This document shows, one piece after another, positions 23,344 through 33,845 of a stretch of DNA of 64,000 bases. Positions within the stretch are counted from its first letter, which is position 1, and every line of letters begins with the position of its first letter. The notes beneath the pieces are model-generated. The model saw nothing but the letters and a program-made list of their open reading frames with translations, had not been told where the DNA came from and searched no databases. Position numbers and translations under genes: made by a program. This DNA comes from Nothopassalora personata (lineage: Eukaryota > Ascomycota > Dothideomycetes > Mycosphaerellales > Mycosphaerellaceae), in contig CM066288.1 of the NCBI GenBank assembly GCA_033816765.1, forward strand, positions 1,116,001 through 1,180,000. The letters run 5' to 3'.

Positions 23344-24501
23344 ATGGTCACCCTCACCGAACACGACGTCTCCTACTCAAACGGCAAGAAGTCCATCCAC
23401 TACGTCGCCGCCGGCCCCTCCAATGGCCCATTGATCATCTTCGTCCACGGCTGGCCAGCCATCGCAAAGACATGGCGACCACAACTCGAGACGTTCGCCA
23501 GCCTGGGGTTCCGCGTCGTCGCTCCGGATATGCCAGGTTATGGTAAGAGTACCGCGAACAAAGTCTACGCGGATTATGCGCAGAGTGAGATTTCGCAGGG
23601 CTTGTTGGCGTTGTTGGCGGATACGGGGAGGAAGAAGGCGGTGTGGGTGGCTCATGATTGGGGGAGTGGATGTCTTGTACGTTGATGAACTTTCTTCTTT
23701 GGAGAATTGCACTTTTCGTCGACGGCGATTTCTGATTTTGCGTGATAGTGGACCCTCGCCGCCGTGCGCCCGGAAGTCTGCGTGGGAGTAATTAACTTGG
23801 CAGTCCCATACCGCATCCTGGAGCTCGGACTGGAAGAACTGATGAAAGTCGTCAATCGCGAGAAATATCCCGAGGCAGAGTTCCCTTATGGTCAATGGTC
23901 GTACCAAGTCTTCTACGAGCAAGACTTCGAAAAAGCCACAGCTTGGTTCGACGCGGACCCAGCTGGAACTCTTCGCGTCATGTACGTCAAAGGCTCCGCC
24001 GCAAATCTTGATCAGCCAGCGAGGACTGCAAATGTCGTGAAAGACGGCGGCTGGATGGGCGGCGCCCCCAAGCCACCGACCAAGGACCAGATCCCGACTG
24101 GGGTGTCCACACTGGAAAATTTACCTGCGGAAGACGTGGAAGAACTGGAAGAAGCGATGGCGAGGACGGGGTTCTTTGGTGGTGATGCGTATTATATGAA
24201 TCACAAGGCGAACCGGGAGTGGGTCTTGAAGCATTCTGTTAACGATGGGGTGCTGGAGATGCCGGTGTTGTTCATTGAGGCGAAGTATGATACTATATGT
24301 GATACGTATGGATCGAGGAATACGGAGACCATGAAGGAGTTGTGTAAGAATTTGAGTATGGCGTCGATTGATGCGGGACATTGGGTGCAGTTGGAGAAGG
24401 CGGAGGAGACGAATGGGGTTATTGCGAGGTGGTTGTTGGAGAGCCTGCCGGAGTATTGGCCGACGCATTGGAGGAATCCGATTGCGAAGCAGAGGCACTG
24501 A
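23344..24501 (+). CDS. Alpha/beta hydrolase, epoxide hydrolase-like
   Basis: Soluble epoxide hydrolase-like enzyme; family members open epoxides to diols through an Asp-ester intermediate. Exons are 23344-23676 and 23749-24501, with a 72-nt intron that joins HDWGSGCL to WTLAAVRPE; the product has 361 aa. Visible signatures are the oxyanion motif HGWP (residues about 36-39), DMPGYGKS, the nucleophile elbow HDWGS, a late acid in EAKYDTICD and the catalytic His in DAGHWVQLE. No signal peptide is seen. Substrate cannot be told; haloalkane dehalogenase-type chemistry is less likely because of the HGxP motif and the family context. Confidence 0.85.
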
Positions 24502-24553
24502 AGATAATTTAGCTGATAGAGTCATGATGTATGTATTCGTGTACGTGTCGTCG

Positions 24554-25688
24554 TCACCTCATTACGCTATCCTGTCTCTGGGTATCCGGAAAGATCGTTG
24601 TGTGGGCTGTAGTGTTGACGTCAAGCCAGGCGTCCGATCGCTGTTGACCCTCAGACATCTTGGGCTCTTCCAGTTCGACCCAGCTGGGTCTATGGGTAGG
24701 CGCACGACTGATCAGTCTGTTCTTGAGCTTCGCACTCAGCATGCGTAGAGTTTCTCCGAATGCTACTAAGACTGGTCTGATTGTTGCCAGCGATCCGAAG
24801 ATGATGATGAACCAGGTCTGTGTTAATGTCCAGGTGAGCACGGTGCCGTAGCCTCCGCTGTATGTAACGTCCTTGACCAGAGCTGAAGTTGCGATGCCAG
24901 CCACTCCAGCGACTATACCTCCACTCATGATGACACATATTGCTATCTTCAGACTCAGCTTCATCTGCTGCAAGGGTCCAATGACCAAAACAACTGGATA
25001 AATGGCCAGAGCGAAGTCGGAGAAAGCTCCAAATGCACCAGATGCGTATGCTATCTGCTTAGTCGGTTCGGCAAGAGGGCATTTGCCTGGCGCCGCAGTA
25101 TCCCACGCTTTGCGTGGAGGATTGCATTGCAAGATTGTGACGAAGGCCTGTAATGCGCTAATGATGAATTGTAGGACTCCAAGGACTTGTAGTGCGCGAC
25201 GCCAGCCGAGCGAAATTGTTGTGCCTTGTAAAGTGAGCAGAAGCGCAATGACGCTTAGTCGACCGAAGGCCATGGAGAAGATATTGAACATGGAACCAAT
25301 GCTGGCAGAGAATCAGCCTCGGGGCCATTGGAGTCCGTGCTTCGGGTTCTTACATGCTCCAATATAGGACTTCTTTCAACTGATTGTACGCGTTATTGGT
25401 CTCTGCGACAGCATACTGATAACTGACAGTAATGAACGATTGGGCGACTAGCGCCAACGCCTGTGGTGATTCAGTGTTGCTGTCCTTAGAGTCTGGCGTG
25501 TAACCCACATATGCTACCATCACCCATAGATAGTCCCATCTCCAACCCAGCGACGAAGGACGGTCGAAGGTAGCACGGGAGGCTACCACGCTGCGTGTAA
25601 GTACAACCACTGTGGCTATCCCTGTCCACGCCCAGGTGAGGCAGACCAAAGGCGTGCCTTCATCGCCGTACAGGACCTCCTGGGCCAT
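24554..25688 (-). CDS. PTH11-like rhodopsin-domain membrane protein
   Basis: Integral membrane protein of the fungal rhodopsin-domain (Pth11-like) family; some members act as receptor-like proteins. Exons on the minus strand are 25688-25354 and 25301-24554, with a 52-nt intron (GTAAGA to GCCAG) that joins LYWS to IIGSMFNIFSMAFGRLSVIALLL; 360 aa. Hydrophobic segments are spaced as in the seven-helix family. Family landmarks include LQCNPPRKAWD with the conserved Cys-Pro-Pro, followed by KCPL, and a late TQTWFIIIFGSLATIRPV helix. The tail is hydrophilic. No CFEM domain is present. The gene converges on the epoxide hydrolase, with only 52 bp between the stop codons. Ligand unknown. Confidence 0.8.
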
Positions 25689-26489
25689 CAGTAATAAGTC
25701 CTAGACGACGGATGCGTCATTCGACAGGCGGACGCGAGCATCAAGTCGAAGAAGCAGCCGACGTGCGTTGACTTAGTATAGAAGGACGTATCAGTCATCT
25801 GCATTAGCCGCAGGGCAGTGCGTGACCGGGTACGTCCCTGGGAACATTGAAGTCTCCGAACGATGGGAGCATGTCGCCCTATGACCATGAATTAAGCAAT
25901 TGTGCCACTGTCACTTGCCTCTGATACTTTTCACGCAGTGAGACATGAAATGTTTCGTAGCTGCTTCTAGGCTTTGACACAGCAGGACATGAATCTTCGC
26001 GCAAGTACGGCCGTGATCCATGTCGTTGCGCTGGCCAAGTCGATATATGTTGCATTGAATGTATAGAGAGGCGGCATTTCACGGCAGTCCCGGATCGCTG
26101 GAGTGGCTTCATTGGCAGAAATCAAATGCCTCGTCACGAGCAGTGCGAAGGAGAGTAGTCGTCGATCCTTGGCTGTTGCAGGACGTGGCCGGTCTTGACG
26201 GCTGGTGTGAGACGAGGAGCAAGCATCAGATGGTAGTTCCTCTTGCGCGAATTTGTCTGCTGTCGAGCTGCCTGCATCATTGCGAAGAGGACGCCAGGCA
26301 CATGTGTCGCCTCCGGCTCCAGCTTTGTCGCTGTCACGAGTGATGAGCTGGTAGTGTTGTTCACGATGTCTGGAGACTCGCTGGTGGAATTGCTCAAGGG
26401 TGCGGGGAGAGCGGGCACCAGGGATTAGGCCAATCACAGCGACCCGATGCCAATTCGCGCAGCGAGTCTGAGAGCTGTTCTAGTGTACG
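25689..26489. other. Intergenic region, nothing supported
   Basis: Several overlapping short frames on both strands occur, none with motifs. It borders the AT-rich island at 26490. Confidence 0.4.
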
Positions 26490-27060
26490 CAAATTCCGCG
26501 CTATATACAAACAACAACTATTCTATTCGAAGGTATATATCTCTATCGCTATATTACTCTAAACCATACGGCATTCGAGAGCGTACGGTCGGCGGTTCTA
26601 TCTTAATCGATAATAGTATCGTATACCTATTAGGACGACCTACGATTACTACCCGCGCGACACCCGATTTTCGAGATTCACGACGCGTTACTAGTAAGAA
26701 TAAGACGAATAACCCTTTTTTTAAAGAAATGATACAACAAATATCGTCTTTTAAGAAATTAAAGCCGGGCGCATTAAGAGATGGTATGAAAGAAGGATAT
26801 ACGATAAAAAAATAATATATTATACCGGTCTATAAGTCTCTACGATATATTAGTTTAAACTATATAAAGTTAACTTTGTCTACGGGGCTATACTTCGTAT
26901 ACAACGGTAATATATATATATACACATAAGTATAAACTACATTTATACGTATAATACGCTCGGCGCTATTATTTAAATCTATCATGACTGCGTACGTATT
27001 ATTGTTATGTCGCAATAGCGGTTTAAAATCGCCTTGTCGAGCTGTTTAGCTTTTAGCTAC
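26490..27060. repeat. AT-rich island with RIP-like dinucleotide bias
   Basis: The base composition changes abruptly to AT-rich. TpA is very frequent, CpA and TpG are strikingly rare, and CpG is still abundant (many TCG, ACG and GCG steps). That combination is what repeat-induced point mutation of CpA to TpA leaves behind. It is therefore probably a mutated transposon fragment. One open stretch inside (to 26815, ending EMIQQISSFKKLKPGALRDGMKEGYTIKK in two blocks) resembles no family I know. Confidence 0.65.
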
Positions 27061-27570
27061 ACCAAAACACGCCCTACAGTATTTGAGCTCAGACGCATCG
27101 CCAAGGCTTGTTTAATCGGTGCCGAGCCGAGAAGAAGCGACTGAGCTTGCTGAGGTAGAACACAGTCACATCCAGTGCACAGCCCAATGGAATCTAACTG
27201 TTGCTTAGGCGACCCCAGTAATATTTGACCGCTCAGGCCTAAGTTTAGTGGACTGTGCACACGCTCCGCAACAAACTTCCAAGTCCTCGCTTCTTTCGTC
27301 AAAATTGCGGAGCCCCACGGAAACCGGAAGACCGAGGTTTACAAGAGACACAGGTTTGGTCGAGATGGCAGATGCGATCGGAGTGCATCGAAGAAAAGTG
27401 GCATGTGATGAGACGCTTCATAGTGCGAACGATATGCCTATAACAGCGTCCTCGTGCGTTCGCCCAGGTACTTCCATCGTGAGAGCACTGTCATCACACG
27501 TCGACAAAAACATACACAGTGGATGCGGGACTGAGCCTCATTTCCTCCACCCTACAAACACCCTTCCTTC
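27061..27570. other. Upstream region of the THEM6-like gene
   Basis: 510 bp of normal composition between the AT-rich island and the ATG at 27571. No gene seen. Confidence 0.4.
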
Positions 27571-28724
27571 ATGTCGGCCGCCACGAGGCTCCCCGTCGTA
27601 GCGGGCACGCTGGCTGTCGCAGGAGCAGCCGTTGCGTTGTGGAAGCACCCGGCGGTGCAAGACTTCATTGAGAAGTATCTGGGCACCTCGGCCAGCTCGA
27701 CGGTGCTCAAGGTATTGATCGGAGCTGCGGCTTTGACCAACCTGAAGAACCTGCCCGGCTTCTGGCATGTAAGGTTTCGTGAAATTGACTTGTGTTGCCA
27801 CATACTCACGACAGATAGGTACGAGTGCTACGAGGCATCATCTACCAGATCTACTTCCAGAAACGACCGATCCCCCCAAAGCACCTTTTCGCACCCATGG
27901 TCACCGAGTCCTACAATACGCCCTACGACACGGACTACAACTTCCACAAGTCCAATTCCACTTACTTCGCCGATCTCGATGTTGCTCGTGCGCACTATGT
28001 CGGAGCCGTGATCAAGACGGGATTGGCGAGGCTCAACTCTGGAGACCAGGAGGGTCTTCCCAAATCGAACATTGAGGCGAAGGGCAAATACATCGTTGCA
28101 TTGGGAGCCGTGAGCTGCTTCTTCCAGCGTCAGATTGAGCCTCTGCAAAGCTTCGAAATATACACCAGAGTCTTGTCCTGGGATAGGAAGTGGCTGTACA
28201 CCATCTCGCATATCGTGAAGAAGGGAGCCATCAAGCCGGACTCGTATATCCTACAACCGTGGAAGAACTCGAGGAAACACCAAGCTGCTGTGAAGAAGGA
28301 GGAAGAGGACCTCACCAAGCACATCTTTGCGACCTCGATTGCACGATACGTCTTCAAGAAGGGGCGCCTAACGATCAACCCAGAGATTCCTCTTGAACGA
28401 TCTAGACTGCTGCCTCCAAGACCTGTGGGAGTGGGGTTCCCACCGCGCGACGGCGAGCCGTCAGCAAATGGCACTCCCGCTATCTTCACACCGGCAACGC
28501 CTGCAGCAAACGGGAATACTCAGACTGATGTCGATGAAGTCAGCTCGAGGCTCGCGGACGTGGCACACACCGCGCAGTTGGTCGACGACAGCTGGACATG
28601 GGACGACATGGAGAAGGAACGTCTACGAGGTTTGCAACTTGCGACACACTTCGATGCATTGAACGCCGCTCACGGCGAGCTAAGAGGTGGTGATGTGCTT
28701 GGAAAGTTTGGCGATTATTGGTGA
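27571..28724 (+). CDS. THEM6-like thioesterase-fold protein
   Basis: Member of the THEM6/4HBT-like family, often labelled in fungi by an old bacterial name, capsule polysaccharide biosynthesis protein. Exons are 27571-27768 and 27819-28724; the 50-nt intron (GTAAGG to ATAG) joins LPGFWH to VRVLRGIIYQIYF, giving 367 aa. A hydrophobic N-terminal segment (residues about 6-24) probably anchors it in a membrane. The hot-dog-fold core YNTPYDTDYNFHKSNSTYFADLDVARAHYVG, then VALGAVSCFFQRQIEPLQSFEIYTRVLSWD and KWLYTISHIVKKG, is well conserved. The C-terminal third is Pro-rich and variable. Biochemical activity in fungi is not established; acyl-thioester hydrolysis is inferred from the fold. Confidence 0.85.
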
Positions 28725-29298
28725 AGACTAGATGGTAGCATATACAGGAGATACCCGGCAACGACGCCAAAGCGATACATGTGATAGGATAGATATGTAT
28801 GCGTGTACAGGAACAGGTTCATCTCTCAGCCGCCCTACATGGGCTCGCGAAACATCGATTGAACTGGAGCACGTCACGCGAGATAATGTTGCCTTGTAGG
28901 GAGAAGGATTACTTCACGAACCAGAGACGTCAGCAAAACGCCCGAGGTGCAGCACGCCTCAACGTACCAACCGGCATATTGCAAGCTAATCTCAGCCTCT
29001 GAACACCTACTGGCAACTTTTCGGGTCTACCAAAGTGCTAAATGAATTCAAAAGAAGCACGGCCAAAGGCCATGTTTGGAAGGAGCGAGGGAGCTTCCCA
29101 ACCGAGTGGTAAGTATTTCCATACTCATGGCAAGACCCATGAGCTAACGGAGTAATCAGGCACGGCTTAGAGGTCCAGCTCTCGGCGAGATAACGGGCGC
29201 CTCATTCCACTAAAAGTGGCCTCTATGCGGCGCTCAGCTCTGTGGCTTCCTACCTCTACTTCCTGTGTACATCCTATCCTCTGCCTGCATTTGATACC
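28725..29298. other. Intergenic region
   Basis: Nothing recognised apart from the probable 3' UTR of the THEM6-like gene. Confidence 0.4.
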
Positions 29299-29844
29299 AT
29301 GGCTGCGCACAATGACTCTGAAACGTCCTCCCCTCGCCTGCTGGACCTTTCCCCAGAATTGCGCAACATGATCTACGATTTCGTGTACACCACGGAAGAC
29401 GAGGAAGGGGGATTATATATTGATCTACTGAAAGCGGAGCCACGGAGTCGTTCCCTGCTTCTCACTTGTCGGCAAATCTATGACGAAGTCAAGATTATCT
29501 ATGGTCAGTCATATCGACGATACTGGGACGAAAATGACTTCTACATACGGCACGACGGCACGGAGGGCCTGGCGGACTTTGTCTGGTCGATAATCCGGGA
29601 CTTTAATGACAAAGACCTACGACATATGCAACGCTTCCACATCAAGACTGAACCTTTCGACTGCCCAAACTCTGGGGGTTTCGTGGAGCTTGAGACTTCA
29701 TTATGCGACACCAGGGTAAATGGATCTCCACCGAGAAGACAGCTTTCAGTCACCCCATGTTCTCTGAAATTGAGAGGTTGGCGGTGTATCTTGACGGTAA
29801 TCGTTCGACACAACTTGGAGTTGGTCCCTATGGTGCGCTGCTAG
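29299..29844 (+). CDS. 2EXR/F-box-like domain protein
   Basis: Short protein with the fungal F-box-like/2EXR N-terminal motif: LLDLSPELRNMIYDFVY, a spacer, then LLLTCRQIYDEVKIIYG. This family is hugely expanded in Dothideomycetes and its role is unknown; a ubiquitin-ligase adaptor role is only presumed. The ATG at 29299 follows the usual MAAHNDSE-type leader, giving 181 aa. After about nt 29700 another frame (29703-29963, KWISTEKTAFSHPMFSEIERLAVYLDG) looks more protein-like than this one, so the gene may carry a frameshift or an unrecognised splice. Its closest neighbour downstream is a broken paralogue. Confidence 0.6.
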   Translation: MAAHNDSETSSPRLLDLSPELRNMIYDFVYTTEDEEGGLYIDLLKAEPRSRSLLLTCRQIYDEVKIIYGQSYRRYWDENDFYIRHDGTEGLADFVWSIIRDFNDKDLRHMQRFHIKTEPFDCPNSGGFVELETSLCDTRVNGSPPRRQLSVTPCSLKLRGWRCILTVIVRHNLELVPMVRC

Positions 29845-30128
29845 CAAGGCACGCTCAGGCTTGGACCACAGTGTCACCTACTATAGCTCAGCAGATTATG
29901 GTTGTAATGGGCTATCATTACAGCCGCATGAGTGCATGGAAGGTGTTTGGCGAGCTGGGATGAATGAAGACATCTAAAAATTGAGACCTGCCTGGACTCG
30001 TGCGACGGACGTGCAGAAGTCTCGCTTGGCTAGGAAAGGGAATGTCGAAGTTTCCCCCTTTCTAGCCTTAGCTCACCAGCACCGAACCTTCACCATACAA
30101 CCACACCACACCACAGCTGCACAACATC

Positions 30129-30548
30129 ATGCCGCACCTCCTTGATCTCCCACCGGAACTCCGCAACATCATCTGCGGGCTCGTCTTCCCCACCTCAAGC
30201 CAGCCTCAGATGGACCTTCTTCGCCCAACCCCTCCGGAAAGGACTCTACTCCTCTCATGCCGCTAAGTCTACAGCGAGGCAAACTTGGTCTGCAAACACA
30301 CCTACCGAAAGTACTGAAAAACCGCCCACTTCACCCTTCCCCTCCGATCCGGCATCGAAGGCAAACACACCATCGACTCCACCCTCCCCTCCGAGCGCGA
30401 CCTCAAGCAGATCAAGAGTCTGGCAATCACTACCTCCGCAGACGCCTGGTCCCGCGTCCTTGCCGTGAAGTATGCCAAGCTTCTCAACGCGGTGCTTGGC
30501 AGACCGACTCCCATACCATCTCTAGGAACAGATCAATCGCGCGATTGA
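30129..30548 (+). pseudogene. 2EXR/F-box-like pseudogene with two internal stops
   Basis: Starting at ATG 30129 the frame reads MPHLLDLPPELRNIICGLVF, then ERTLLLSCR, TAA (30264-30266), VYSEANLVCKHTYRKY, TGA (30315-30317), and KTAHFTLPLRSG, and it stays open to the TGA at 30546. Comparison with the neighbour (LTCRQIYDEVK, YRRYW) shows the two stops stand where Gln and Trp are expected: CAA to TAA and TGG to TGA. No frameshift is needed, so the copy was lost recently by point mutations. Confidence 0.75.
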
Positions 30549-31149
30549 GCTACGTCCGCGTATCACCGAGATGGGGCACCGGGTAGCCAGTTGTGCGCTC
30601 ATACAAGGACGAGCTTTAGGTGAAGCGGAAGTGCGGGAAAATCAGATATCCGGATAGTGCGACTGCGCACGTCTTGGCAGCGGTGCAGATGCTGGAGCAG
30701 TGGAAGGCGTGTAGGGATCCGCACTGAGGAGTTAGTGGTGGCCTGGTGATGGAGGGAGGGCTTTCTTTCCACGCGATCCCGACATCTTACCTGAAGAAGA
30801 TGATTATGGATCATGCCTATCAGGGCAAAACGTCTACATGAATCTGGATAATCCTGTTGGAGACCGAGCAAGCATCGCATACAATAAGGTGGTATTTGGA
30901 GATCGACTGAGCTACGGACTGGACTTTTACGAAAGTTAGTGGTTGGTATGATTGCAATCGTACTCGTCCAGGGACGAGTGCATTGCTGACCATCGCGCAT
31001 AGAGCTCTACTAAGTGCTCCGATCTGATATCGATTTTGGTACGTACGGACCCTCGTACGCATCAACGAATACGCGCGGCTACCCGTTGAGGGCGGAGGGC
31101 GTCCCGCCGCCCACCGGTGGGGGGGGGTGTTCAGCTTTGTGAGCGGAGC
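30549..31149. other. Intergenic region before the hairpin array
   Basis: No gene. A G8 run lies at about 31122-31129 just before the first hairpin. Confidence 0.4.
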
Positions 31150-31556
31150 CCTATCGCGCGTTGAGAAGTGCTGGGGTATGCTCAAGGCATGTAAGATCAT
31201 CTCTGAGCATTTCCTGAGACTTCTCAACGCGCGATAGGACCCTTGAGAATGGAACGGGAGTGATATATCGTAGAATCGAACCCGTCCTTCCTCCCACCGC
31301 TCTACCCATCTCAGCGATGCCCTCTCATGTGGTGAGAAGTGTTAGGGGGTGCTCTTATGCCTTGGCGATTCCCTAACACTTCTCACCGCGTGATAGGACC
31401 TCTCAGAATGGAAAGGGAGTGATATGTCCTACAATCGAACCCGTCATTCCTCCCACCGCTCGACCCATTTCAGCGATGCCCTATCACGCGCTGAGAAGCA
31501 TTAGGGCATGCTCGTATGCCTTGACGATTCTCTAACCCTCCTCACCGCGAGATAGG
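31150..31556. repeat. Tandem array of three inverted-repeat (hairpin) units
   Basis: Three hairpins follow one another: 31150-31238, 31322-31398 and 31480-31556. In the first, the 20-nt arms CCTATCGCGCGTTGAGAAGT (31150-31169) and 31219-31238 are perfectly complementary, with a 49-nt loop. In the second and third, arms extend to about 27 nt with mismatches and loops shrink to about 24 nt. Hairpins are joined by linkers of about 80 nt (31239-31321 and 31399-31479) that are about 85-90% identical. Unit length is 158-172 bp. The linkers, read on the minus strand, contain D-arm- and T-arm-like motifs of tRNA. Confidence 0.8.
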
Positions 31557-31779
31557 ACTCAGCATTGGGCGATCTAGGTACCATGTGCTGTGGGTGTTGA
31601 CCGCTAGTCGTAACGCGTGTGCAAAACCTGACATGTGCTTCTCGACGGCCAGCTGCGCAGTTCACAGTCACTATGAAAAGGGCACCGCCTTCATTCTCGT
31701 CACCACACATGCACGGTATCATCTACCACCTCCAGCACCAGGTGCGTTTGAGCTGGGGCCCAGAACTGACTTCACTTAG

Positions 31780-32394
31780 GTGCACCAGTATCGTCAAACG
31801 CAAGCGCTTAGACAACAAAAGTACGAACGAGAACTGATGAACTTCAGAATCAGCCTCGGTTTGGTCAAAGGAGTGCCGATTCATGAGCGCGTCGAGACAC
31901 TCCCGAAGATCCCGGCCTAGAGCGACTCGAAGACCGCGTTCCGTTACAGTGAGCAACACATTCCATCCGGCCTGCGCTATCGGACTCCTGACCTCTACGT
32001 CGATGCCTCCAAGCGAGCACTCAAGGAGAAAGAATCGACAGAGTCGTATGCCGATTTTGTCAGACGCTTCGCGAGAGACGAGAGCATTCCGCTGCAGATC
32101 TTGACGGGTGATCGGCCAGATGACAAGGACTGGAGCCCACAACAGAAGGAATGGTGGGAGATAATATCCAAAAAAATTCCGAGAAATTTCGGGAGGCTAT
32201 AACATCACCTCAAGCAGCAAGTCCCGCAACACCGTCGGCCCCGCGAAAGCACTCTACAGTCCGCGACGCCTGAAGAAGCACATGAGGCACGGGAATTGCT
32301 AAGGGAACTCTTGTCACTGCCGGCCAATTCGGTAGCAAAGGACGCGCCATCCGGGAATTCTGGGATCCGGGCTCGCTTCATAGAAATTGCATGA
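31780..32394 (+). pseudogene. Decayed reading frame, unknown protein
   Basis: One frame is open for about 204 codons except for TAG at 31918-31920 and TAA at 32200-32202. The translation has coding-like character, for example HQYRQTQALRQQKYERELM, PDLYVDASKRALKEKESTESY, DDKDWSPQQKEWWEIISKK and EEAHEARELLRELLSLPAN. Both stops could come from CAG or CAA by C-to-T change. No family is recognised. A TTAG acceptor directly before 31780 suggests it could be an internal exon of a lost gene. Confidence 0.4.
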
Positions 32395-33115
32395 GATACT
32401 TTTGTGGCAAGACTACCGACGACCAAGAGAAGCAATATTTTCGAGGCGATGGCTTCATCGAATGCGGCATCTGGGCATGTGTCGACTCAAAAAAGCAGAC
32501 GCACGCGCAGTCGGATGTGCACAGCATGTGATCGCGACGCTCATGCACCGGAACCCAAGGCGTTCCGTTCTCGATGGCATCCATAGTTACAGTCGAAGGA
32601 GAATGCGCAAGGAGTAGATGGTTGAGTTGTGTTGCTGTTGGAGCCAGCTGCATCCCACGACTCTACGAGTGTTGTATTTGCGTCTTCGATGCACTTCTGC
32701 TACTGTTGCATACCGGTGGGTGCGCGAGCGGCATTGGTTTGAGCGAAGGCAGCAAGCGGCTGGGGCTCCGCTGGTTCTGGGTGTGCTTCTGATTCTTTTT
32801 GCGCTGATTGAGAGCAAATGATGTATTTATGATACAGCCAACGGGCTGGCCAGACAGACCAGTAGAATCGTCGAAATTGTGTTCACTGGTGTGATTGACT
32901 GAGCGGCTGCGATACTGTTTGTGTGTAAGGCCGCCGTTCTGCCGTCCATGCAACGTTGGTGGGATCTTACTTGTGGCTACTGCAGTGGAAGCGTGGTGCG
33001 GCCGTATGCCTGAGCTCAAATGAAGGCCAAGGCTACTGCGGGAACAGGCTGGCGATATGATCGCTGCAGAGTTGTGACGAGGCTCTGACGTAGCACTTCA
33101 ATACGTCTGTCAACA
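32395..33115. other. Intergenic region
   Basis: Overlapping short frames on both strands without motifs. It includes the 3' flank of the wall-protein gene on the minus strand. Confidence 0.4.
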
Positions 33116-33805
33116 TCACTGAACCATCCACCCAAGAGATCCAACAATAGCAGCAATGGCTCCAAATTCCAATCTCTTCGAACGCACAGCAGCACTGCTC
33201 GATCCTGATGCGGCCGCAGACTGCGTTGGAGTAGCAGAACTCGACCCAGACGCCACACTAGAACTCGCCCCAGCAGTTCCCGACACCAGCGTAACACTCG
33301 CGCCCGTCGCCGTCGCACTGACACTCCCCACCGCACCAGCTCCCGCACTAGCCCCCAACCTCTCCGCCCCCGCCGTAACAGTAACAGGTAACACATTCAC
33401 ATCCCCCTCCCCGTACACCGTCGTACTCATCCCCGGATCATTCGCCTCACTGCCAGCATAACTCTCCGTACAAACAGCACTACTAGTCCCCGCCCGACTG
33501 CAGTCCTGGGTTCCGGCGAAAGCCTCCGTCATAGTTGCGACGCCGAGGTCCATGTGGTAGGTGCTGGGGCCGTAAATGAGAGTTTGCGAGGGGAAAAGGC
33601 CGCAGTCGCTACTGTCAGTTCCTGGTGGGCAGGCGAGTTGGAGGGTTGTTGCGGAGTTGGATACGCCAACTACGGAGGCGTCGATGGATTGGGTGTCGTA
33701 GCCATAGAAGGGGATTTGGAGGATGGGTTGGGATTGAGATTGTTGGGCGGTGGCGAGCGTAAGAAGGGTGGTGACAAAGGCTCCTGTCGCTGTGAGGAGG
33801 GACAT
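33116..33805 (-). CDS. Secreted Ser/Thr-rich, probably GPI-anchored protein
   Basis: 229-aa intronless protein with a signal peptide (MSLLTATGAFVTTLLTLATAQQ, cleavage near residue 20), an N-terminal ectodomain with four to six Cys (LACPPGTDSSDCGLF, GTQDCSR, SSAVCTES), a Ser/Ala/Thr-rich stalk (residues about 140-205) and a short hydrophobic C-terminus (FGAIAAIVGSLGWMVQ) after a basic stretch. This layout is that of fungal GPI-anchored wall or plasma-membrane proteins. The function of this family is unknown. A (CCCACA)n repeat lies 9-40 bp upstream of its ATG. Confidence 0.75.
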   Translation of the reverse strand: MSLLTATGAFVTTLLTLATAQQSQSQPILQIPFYGYDTQSIDASVVGVSNSATTLQLACPPGTDSSDCGLFPSQTLIYGPSTYHMDLGVATMTEAFAGTQDCSRAGTSSAVCTESYAGSEANDPGMSTTVYGEGDVNVLPVTVTAGAERLGASAGAGAVGSVSATATGASVTLVSGTAGASSSVASGSSSATPTQSAAASGSSSAAVRSKRLEFGAIAAIVGSLGWMVQ

Positions 33806-33813
33806 GGTAATGG

Positions 33814-33845
33814 TGTGGGTGTGGGTGTGGGTGTGGGTGTGGGTG
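33814..33845. repeat. Hexanucleotide microsatellite (GTGTGG)n
   Basis: About five copies of GTGTGG stand directly upstream of the start codon of the GPI-type protein (minus strand), therefore in its 5' leader or core promoter. Such a repeat may vary between strains. Confidence 0.8.

Noticed and set aside
31150..31556. Repeat array considered as CRISPR
   Set aside because: The repeated parts are long palindromic units with near-identical linkers in a eukaryotic genome; there are no unique spacers.
33156..33461. 101-codon plus-strand frame with Ala/Pro/Leu-rich sequence
   Set aside because: It is antisense to the Ser/Ala-rich stalk of the GPI-type protein and reflects that composition.
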